A stretch of 64,000 nt of DNA from Nocardioides jensenii JCM 1364 = NBRC 14755 (GTDB lineage: Bacteria; Actinomycetota; Actinomycetes; Propionibacteriales; Nocardioidaceae), in contig NZ_BCRJ01000024.1 of NCBI RefSeq assembly GCF_001552535.1, positions 1-64,000 on the forward strand, given 5' to 3'. The notes under the pieces are model-generated. The model saw only the letters and a program-made list of their open reading frames with translations. It did no database searches and was not told the DNA's origin. The translations under genes and the position numbers were made by a program. Positions 58,788 through 64,000 of the stretch are shown one piece after another. Position 1 is the first letter of the stretch; every line of letters starts with the position of its first letter.

Positions 58788-59627
58788 TCAGGCGCGCCAA
58801 CGCTGGAAACGACGCTCCAACGTGACCAGGGCGAAGTTGATCAGCAGGCCGACGACGGTCGTCGCGATGATGGCGGCGTACATCTGCGGGATCAGGAAGT
58901 TGTTGTTCGAGTAGTTGATGAGATAGCCGAGACCCGCCGTCGCGCCGATCATCTCGGCGGCGATCAGCACCAGGATCGCGGCCGCACCCGAGATCCGGAT
59001 GCCGGTGAAGATCGTGGGCACGGCCGCCGGGAAGACGATCTTGCGGAACGTCTCGATCGGCGACAGCCCGAGCACCCGGGCTGCCCGCAGCAGCTGGACG
59101 TCGACGTTCTGCACGCCGCCGATGGTGCTGAGCAGGATCGGGAAGAAGCAGGCGAAGAGCACGATCGCGATCTTCGAGGTCTCCCCGATGCCGAAGACCA
59201 GCATGAAGACGGGGAGCAGCGCCAGGGCCGCGGTGTTGCGGAAGACCTCGAGCACCGGGGTGGTCAGCTCGCGCACCGGGGTGTACCAGGCGATCGCGGT
59301 GCCCAGCGGGATCGCGGTGACCAGGGCCAGGCCGAAGCCCGCGCCCGAACGGATCAGGCTGGCACTCAGGTGCTTCCACAGCTCGCCGGTCTCGATCAGC
59401 CGCCACAGGGCCTTGAGGTCCTCCGAGAGCGGCGGGACGAAGATCGGGTTCAACAGCTCGAGGCGCGGGGTGATCTCCCAGACGGCGGCCAGCACCAGCA
59501 GGCCGACCAGCCCTCGCGAGAATGTGATCACGCGCCTTCGGCCGGGCGAGGACTGGCGCACCTGGGCCGCCTCCGCCTGGCGCGGGTTGAGGCCGGGAGT
59601 GGCCTTCTCGGTGAGCAGATCAGGCAA
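58788..59627 (-). CDS. ABC transporter permease, SsuC/TauC type
   Basis: The 279-residue inner-membrane permease has about six helices and the EAA loop (LLRAARVLGLSPIETFRKIVFPAAVPTIFTGIRIS, about residues 155-190) typical of sulfonate/nitrate/taurine transporters. The start is taken as TTG 59627, which overlaps the ATPase stop and has AGAGG nine bases upstream. TTG 59636 and an implausibly long upstream frame are alternatives. It works with the ATPase (59620) and binding protein (60467). Confidence 0.9.
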   Translation of the reverse strand: MPDLLTEKATPGLNPRQAEAAQVRQSSPGRRRVITFSRGLVGLLVLAAVWEITPRLELLNPIFVPPLSEDLKALWRLIETGELWKHLSASLIRSGAGFGLALVTAIPLGTAIAWYTPVRELTTPVLEVFRNTAALALLPVFMLVFGIGETSKIAIVLFACFFPILLSTIGGVQNVDVQLLRAARVLGLSPIETFRKIVFPAAVPTIFTGIRISGAAAILVLIAAEMIGATAGLGYLINYSNNNFLIPQMYAAIIATTVVGLLINFALVTLERRFQRWRA

Positions 59628-60465
59628 CGGACTCAACCTCTTCCTGGGTGTTCCGGTTGGCGGCACGTCGCTTCCCCAGCTCGCCCTGCCGCAGCAGTGA
59701 CCAGATCTGATTGCGGTAGTGACCGAACTCCGGCGTGGAGCGGATGTCCTGGTCGGCGAGGTGGTCACGATCCAGGTCGACGGTGATCATCTCGGCGATG
59801 CGTCCGGGCCGGGCGCTCATCACGGCCACCCGCTGACCCAGGAAGACGGCTTCCTCGATGTCGTGGGTGATGAAGACGACCGTGGTCCCGGTGCTGGCCC
59901 AGATCTCGAGCAGCTGCTCCTGCAGGTGCTCGCGGGTCTGGGCGTCGAGGGCGCCGAAGGGTTCGTCCATGAGCAGCACCTCGGGCTGGTGGGACAGGCT
60001 CCGGGCAATGGCCACGCGCTGCTTCATGCCGCCGGAGAGCTCATGGGGGTAGCGGGTCGCGAACTCCGAGAGGCCGACCAGGTCGAGGTACTCCCGGGCA
60101 CGGTCGGATCGCTCACGTCGGCTCAGTCCGCCGGCGGCCTCGAGGGCCAGCTCGACATTGCCGAGGGCGGTCCGCCACGGCAGCAGGGTGTACTGCTGGA
60201 AGACCACACTGCGGTTGAGGCCGGGTCCGTCGATCGGCTCACCGTCGACCAGCAGCCGACCCGACGTGGGTGTCGAGAGCCCGGCGATCAGGTCGAGGAC
60301 GGTCGACTTGCCGCAGCCGCTGGGGCCCACCAGGGAGAGGAACTCGCCGGCCTCGACGTGCAGGTCGACACCCTGGAGGGCCACGAAGTCCTGCTGCCTG
60401 CCGTCGTCCTTGCCCCGGACGGCGAACACCTGTCCGACATCGATCAGGTCGATGCTGCTGCTCAT
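59620..60465 (-). CDS. ABC transporter ATP-binding protein, SsuB/TauB type
   Basis: A 281-residue ATPase with Walker A GPSGCGKST (residues ~48-56), Q-loop VFQQYTLLPW, signature LSGGMKQR, Walker B VLLMDEPFGALD and switch His in FITHDIEEAV. These are the exact forms of the SsuB/TauB/NrtD group. It powers import of sulfonates or similar organic anions. It overlaps the permease start by eight bases and follows the binding-protein gene directly (one-base gap). Confidence 0.93.
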   Translation of the reverse strand: MSSSIDLIDVGQVFAVRGKDDGRQQDFVALQGVDLHVEAGEFLSLVGPSGCGKSTVLDLIAGLSTPTSGRLLVDGEPIDGPGLNRSVVFQQYTLLPWRTALGNVELALEAAGGLSRRERSDRAREYLDLVGLSEFATRYPHELSGGMKQRVAIARSLSHQPEVLLMDEPFGALDAQTREHLQEQLLEIWASTGTTVVFITHDIEEAVFLGQRVAVMSARPGRIAEMITVDLDRDHLADQDIRSTPEFGHYRNQIWSLLRQGELGKRRAANRNTQEEVESVA

Positions 60466-60466
60466 C

Positions 60467-61516
60467 TCAGTTCCTCCGCTTCGCGTAGGGGTTGAATTCG
60501 TTCGTGTAGAGGTCGGAGATGTCGATGTTGTCGACGTCGATCTGCCCCTCGGCGTCGAGCCAGTCGATCCAGGCGTCGAAGTCCTCGTCCCTCAGCACGC
60601 CACCGGGTGTGGCGATGCCGCTGCCCCGCCAGTTCATGAGCGACTCGACCTCGTCGCCGCGCCCGTGGTCCTTCAGCCAGGCGCCCATGACCCGCTGGAC
60701 CTCGGCGGCCTCATGGGTCTGCTCGAAGTGGATCGCCTTGGCGATGCCCGCGACGAGGGTGCGGGTGAGCCCCCGGTGCTCGTCGATGAAGGAGGTGCGC
60801 AGCGTGTAGGAGCCACCGTTGTAGTCGCCCATGAGGTCGACGTCCGCGGCCAGGGAGCGGAGCCCGCCGTTCTTCAACGCGAACTCCTTGGGTGCTCCGT
60901 TGAGGACCGCCGCGTCCACCTTGCCGGAGCGCAACGCCGCCTCGGTGTTGATGCCCGGCAGTGGCACCAGGGTCACCTTGTCGATCTCGTCCTGGCTGAG
61001 GCCTTCGGAGGTCAGCCAGGTGTCGACCACGGCCTCAGCGTTCGCGCCGAGGGTGTTCACCGCGACGCTGCCGCCGATCAGGTCCCTGGCCGAGTGGATG
61101 TCCGAGTCCTCGGGGGTCATCACCTCCATGCCCTGACGGTTCTTCCTCGTCGAGCCGTACGTCGCTGCCACCGCCTTGAGCTCGACTCCCGTGGAGACGA
61201 CCCGGGCCGTTGCTCCGTGGAAGGGACCGATGGCCAGGTCGCTCTGGTTGGTGGCCAGCGAGCGGAGCAGCTCCGGTCCACCGGCGACCTGGCCGAGATT
61301 CTCGAGCGTGATGCCGGTGCCGTCGTAGTAGCCCAGGGCGTCGGCGAGCTCGAGGTGGTTGATCAGGCCGGGCCCCGAGTGATAGCGGATCGTGAGCGCC
61401 TCCGCGTCGGTGCGCTCACTGGTCGCACCCAGTGCCTGACAGCCGCTGAGCATGGCCAGCGACAGCAGGGTCGCGAGCACGATCGCGAACGGAGTCGTGT
61501 GCGGTCCTCGGTTCAT
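60467..61516 (-). CDS. ABC transporter substrate-binding lipoprotein, SsuA/NrtA-like
   Basis: This 349-residue lipoprotein (signal with LSGC lipobox, Cys26) has a periplasmic-binding-protein fold: LTIRYHSGPGLINHLELADALGYYDGTGI, LRSLATNQSDLAIGPFHGA, DLIGGSVAVNTLGANAEAVVDTWL, LRSGKVDAAVLNGAPKEF. These match the sulfonate/nitrate/taurine cluster. ATG 61516 has GGAGGGA about nine bases upstream; a TTG six codons before is less likely. It is the first gene of the four-gene operon, preceded by an AT-rich palindromic control region. Confidence 0.9.
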   Translation of the reverse strand: MNRGPHTTPFAIVLATLLSLAMLSGCQALGATSERTDAEALTIRYHSGPGLINHLELADALGYYDGTGITLENLGQVAGGPELLRSLATNQSDLAIGPFHGATARVVSTGVELKAVAATYGSTRKNRQGMEVMTPEDSDIHSARDLIGGSVAVNTLGANAEAVVDTWLTSEGLSQDEIDKVTLVPLPGINTEAALRSGKVDAAVLNGAPKEFALKNGGLRSLAADVDLMGDYNGGSYTLRTSFIDEHRGLTRTLVAGIAKAIHFEQTHEAAEVQRVMGAWLKDHGRGDEVESLMNWRGSGIATPGGVLRDEDFDAWIDWLDAEGQIDVDNIDISDLYTNEFNPYAKRRN

Positions 61517-61544
61517 CCCTGCTCTTCCCTCCAACGCTCGGTTC

Positions 61545-61580
61545 TACATGTACTTGAGTAACTTACTGTACTTACATGTA
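61545..61580 (-). promoter_or_regulatory. AT-rich repeat operator before the organosulfur transporter operon
   Basis: Two copies of the palindrome TACATGTA (61545-61552, 61573-61580) flank TACTTGAGTAACTTACTGTACT. Several ACTTAC/AGTAA half-sites recur. The region is far more AT-rich than its surroundings and lies 29-64 bases upstream of the binding-protein start. A similar motif precedes the TauD-type gene (63582-63620), suggesting one regulator. Confidence 0.5.
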
Positions 61581-61637
61581 AAAGCGTTGAATCTCCCGGT
61601 GCATGAGACAACGCGCCTGTCCGGGTGGAGGGTCAGG

Positions 61638-62618
61638 TCACCAACGGTTGTGGGCCTCCTCGGCCCAACCGGTGAGGCCGTCGAGGCTCACCTGCTCACC
61701 TTCATCAGTGCTCGCCCAGCCGGTGAAGTGCCCGAAACACTGGTGGGTCTCCCCGGCCACGATCATGAGGTTCGACTTCGCGACCCGTTCGTGGAACGGG
61801 GTGAAGGCGACCTGGACCCGCTTCCCCTCGATCCGCCAGGGCGCCATCCAGTCGTCGCGGTCGTAGACCCAGCGCAGATCCTCGTGGATCTTGTGGAGTC
61901 GTCCGTCGACGAAGAGTCCGTTCTCGGTCTGGCCGGTGCCGTCCGTCCACGCGCCACCGAGCTGGATGGCGAGGTCGCCACCCGGACGGCTCCCGGCCGC
62001 CCAGTTCCACCGCATCGAGTACGGCCACTTGCCCCGACCGTGGTCCAGCACCGCGAAGGAGTCCGCCGGCGACACGTCGTACGTCGTGCCGGCCACCCGG
62101 ATGTGGCCGCTGACCGGTCGGCCCACGTCCTTGACGGTGTACTGGAATCTCCGGGCACTCCACGGCACCACGACGGCCAGGCAGTCACGGTCGGGCACCG
62201 CCGGAATCCGGAGATCGAGCTCGAGCTCCGGCGCCGCGGCCTTGAGTGTCACCCCGCCCGAGTCCTGGACGAGCCCGATCTCGAAGCCGCGCCCGACGCC
62301 GCGCACCGGACCGGAACCGCTCACCTCGGGCAGCACGACACCGCGCGCGAAGGGGACCACCACCTCGGGCGCCCACTCCCGACCGGTCCGCCGATCCAAC
62401 ACATAGAGGCTGTGCACTCCCGCGTAGTCCAAGGAGGAGACCACGACTCCGACGATGAGGACGGGCGTGACGATCCCCCAGTACTCCCAGCGTTTGTTGC
62501 GGCCCCACCCCTGGAGGTTGGCGTGATGCAACGGAGTCCGGGACCACCCGACCGCCGCCGGGTCGAGAGTGCCGTCAGGCAGGCACAGGTCGATGGGTTC
62601 CGTCAGCTCACGAGGCAC
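61638..62618 (-). CDS. DUF2804 family protein
   Basis: This 326-residue protein matches the DUF2804 pattern: an N-terminal NKRWEYWGIV strand, repeated beta strands, LDHGRGKWPYSMRWNWAAGS with GGDLAIQLGGAWTDGTGQTENGLFVDG, and a C-terminal strand pair. The fold is probably a two-domain lipocalin-like (AttH-type) barrel that binds lipids or hydrophobic compounds. GTG 62618 is chosen because it overlaps the end of the kinase gene by 11 bases, implying coupled translation. The membership in the sulfur cluster is unexplained. Confidence 0.82.
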   Translation of the reverse strand: MPRELTEPIDLCLPDGTLDPAAVGWSRTPLHHANLQGWGRNKRWEYWGIVTPVLIVGVVVSSLDYAGVHSLYVLDRRTGREWAPEVVVPFARGVVLPEVSGSGPVRGVGRGFEIGLVQDSGGVTLKAAAPELELDLRIPAVPDRDCLAVVVPWSARRFQYTVKDVGRPVSGHIRVAGTTYDVSPADSFAVLDHGRGKWPYSMRWNWAAGSRPGGDLAIQLGGAWTDGTGQTENGLFVDGRLHKIHEDLRWVYDRDDWMAPWRIEGKRVQVAFTPFHERVAKSNLMIVAGETHQCFGHFTGWASTDEGEQVSLDGLTGWAEEAHNRW

Positions 62619-63519
62619 CCGCCGATTGTGCCCCAGCGAACGACACCAGCGAACGCACCGCGTCACGAAGCTGCGCGGCGCTGGCGAACCGCTCCGCCGG
62701 GTCCTTGGCCATCGCCCGCAGCAGGACCCTGTTGAGCGCGGCAACCTGCGGGTCGTCACCGTCCAGCTCGGGCACCGGGGCCGTGATGTGCGCGGTCATC
62801 AGCTGGTAGTCACCGGTGCTCCATGAATACGGCGCCTCGCCGACGAGCAACGCCCAGAGCAGGCAACCGAGCGCGTAGACGTCACTGGCCGTGCTGGCCT
62901 CGACGCCGTGGTGCAGCTCCGGCGCCATGTAGGAGGCCGTCCCCAGCATCCCGGAGGTCTCGGTGAGCTCCGAGTGCGGCGTACGGGCGATGCCGAAGTC
63001 GGCGATCCACGCATGCAGGCGGCTCGTACGGCGGCCGAGCAGGATGTTGGCCGGTTTGATGTCCCGGTGCACCAACCCGGCCGCATGCGCATCGGCGACA
63101 CCCGACGCGACCTGCACGACGAGGTCGAGCGCCAGCGCCCGGTCAGGGGTTCCGTGGGCCCGAAGAGCTGCGGCCAGGTCGCCGCCGTCGATGAACTGGG
63201 TCGCGGTCCACAGCAGACCGTCCTGCTCGCCGTGGCCGATCACCGGGACCACGTGCGGCGACTGCAGCCCCGCCTGGGCACGCGCCTCGCGGACGAAGCG
63301 GGCCCGCATCACCGGGTCGTCCGCGTGCCGGGTCGACATCACCTTGAGCGCGACCGTGCGATCCAGCGACACCTGCGTGGCTTCGAAGACCACGCCCATG
63401 CCGCCGTGGCCCAGCGTGCGCTCGATCCGGAACTCGCCGAGCAGCGAGCCCGGCCCGAGGGCGGAGGTGTCGAGGGCTGCGGCGGCCGGTCGTGCGACAG
63501 AGACGCGGGTTGCGGACAT
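62608..63519 (-). CDS. Soluble serine/threonine protein kinase
   Basis: The 303-residue Hanks-type kinase has LGHGGMGVVFEA, VALKVMST, catalytic HRDIKPANILL, DFGIARTP, and MAPELHHG. The domain fills residues ~35-295, with no membrane helix or sensor domain. ATG 63519 is preceded by GGTGGAG. It is divergent from the TauD-type dioxygenase, sharing the motif-rich promoter region, and is coupled to the DUF2804 gene. A role in controlling organosulfur use is a guess based on position. Confidence 0.92.
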   Translation of the reverse strand: MSATRVSVARPAAAALDTSALGPGSLLGEFRIERTLGHGGMGVVFEATQVSLDRTVALKVMSTRHADDPVMRARFVREARAQAGLQSPHVVPVIGHGEQDGLLWTATQFIDGGDLAAALRAHGTPDRALALDLVVQVASGVADAHAAGLVHRDIKPANILLGRRTSRLHAWIADFGIARTPHSELTETSGMLGTASYMAPELHHGVEASTASDVYALGCLLWALLVGEAPYSWSTGDYQLMTAHITAPVPELDGDDPQVAALNRVLLRAMAKDPAERFASAAQLRDAVRSLVSFAGAQSAGAS

Positions 63520-63581
63520 GACTCCACCCTCGTGAAAACGGTCACGGGCCACATCCGCACGCGTACTCAGGTCGCGTGGAG

Positions 63582-63620
63582 TACTTACTCGGAGTGAGTA
63601 TAGTGACTTACTACATTATA
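63582..63620. promoter_or_regulatory. Palindromic AT-rich operator between kinase and TauD-type gene
   Basis: TACTTACTC-G-GAGTGAGTA (63582-63600, one mismatch between arms) is followed by TATAGTGACTTACTACATTATA, repeating the ACTTAC half-site. TATAGT (63599-63604) or CATTAT (63614-63619) could be the -10 of the dioxygenase gene. It shares the TACTTAC/GAGTAA vocabulary with the region at 61545-61580. Confidence 0.5.
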
Positions 63621-63670
63621 CGCAGGACGAGAGACCCCGTGGTGACAACCAACGCCCTCAGGAGGACTTC

Positions 63671-64000
63671 ATGAACATCCGCATCACCCGGCCGCAGACC
63701 GCGCTCACAGTCCAGAAGCTCGGCGGCCGCATCGGCGCTCGCATCGACGGCGTCACCCTCGGTGCCGACCTCGGCGACGAGACGGTGGCGACGATCCGGG
63801 CCGCCCTGCTCGAGCACAAGGTCGTCTTCTTCCGCGGCCAGGAGCACCTCGACGACAAGGGCCACATCGCCTTCGCCGAGCAGCTCGGCTCGCTGACCAC
63901 CGCCCACCCGACCGTCAACACCGGCAGCGCCCGCGTGTTCACCCTGACCGCCGACAAGGGCATGGCCGCCAACAGTTGGCACACCGACGTCACGTTCGTC
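63671..64000 (+). CDS. TauD/TfdA family dioxygenase (3' end outside window)
   Basis: The first 110 residues of a non-heme Fe(II)/2-oxoglutarate dioxygenase, cut by the window end. [46 protein letters not shown] is the usual N-terminal part, and WHTDVTF carries the first iron ligands His and Asp (His-x-Asp, residues ~105-107). TauD and alkylsulfatase AtsK release sulfite or sulfate-bearing products. The AtsK-like [11 protein letters not shown] stretch hints at alkyl sulfate use, but the rest is needed. GGAGG lies five bases before ATG 63671. Confidence 0.92.
   Translation, partial: MNIRITRPQTALTVQKLGGRIGARIDGVTLGADLGDETVATIRAALLEHKVVFFRGQEHLDDKGHIAFAEQLGSLTTAHPTVNTGSARVFTLTADKGMAANSWHTDVTFV

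Overview
The window is a gene-dense, GC-rich chromosomal segment, most likely from an actinobacterium of the Nocardioides/Propionibacteriales type (inference). The supporting signs are the strong GC third-position bias, GTG/TTG starts, many 1-4 base stop/start overlaps, an IdeR/DtxR box, two SigE-family ECF sigma factors, a fused MrpAB antiporter subunit, a FadE5-like acyl-CoA dehydrogenase and PaaN. I see no rRNA, CRISPR array, insertion sequence, prophage or replication origin. The one RNA gene is tRNA-Gly(CCC) at 29533-29608.

Layout. 1-6017: the C-terminus of a repeat-rich protein, a TauE/SafE anion exporter, a MacB-type ABC exporter, and a divergent two-component system with a palindromic operator candidate between them. 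6024-16946: a PhzF isomerase, an MFS transporter, a large secreted subtilase, a TrmB/LuxR-like regulator divergent from an IclR regulator, a secreted amidohydrolase-like protein and an SRPBCC protein. 16947-21092: a gene remnant, then a membrane Fe-S oxidoreductase with an unusual ~445-residue tail carrying eight SLFD motifs, closed by a 21-bp-stem terminator. 21182-26964: a secreted S15-like hydrolase, a sigma/PASTA-protein pair, and a small locus of a ribbon-helix-helix-like protein, a DUF4097 protein and a 55-residue protein. 26992-29444: an IdeR-boxed siderophore-interacting protein, dCTP deaminase and an SGNH hydrolase. 29445-36033: the tRNA, two kinds of intergenic repeat, a C39-like protease, a lipoprotein, DUF2461, a second sigma/anti-sigma pair, a SnoaL-like protein, an orphan gene bracketed by palindromic repeats and an Rrf2 regulator. 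36194-46614: acyl-CoA dehydrogenase, DUF6458, a receptor-type Ser/Thr kinase and a six-gene Mrp Na+/H+ antiporter operon. 46670-57418: metabolic and hydrolytic genes, including a thioredoxin-NHL protein, PaaN, an M1 peptidase, a fused acyl-CoA carboxyltransferase and a small alarmone synthetase. 57425-64000: an organosulfur-uptake cluster (flavin monooxygenase, SsuABC-type transporter, TauD-type dioxygenase) that also contains a soluble Ser/Thr kinase and a DUF2804 gene.

How genes work together. The clearest units are the ABC exporter plus two-component system, the two sigma/anti-sigma operons, the Mrp operon, the sulfonate-type cluster, and the run DinB-like protein/SDR on one strand meeting PaaN tail to tail. 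The least explained items are the SLFD-repeat tail, the RHH/DUF4097/55-residue locus, the two dispersed intergenic repeat families, and the kinase/DUF2804 pair inside the sulfur cluster.
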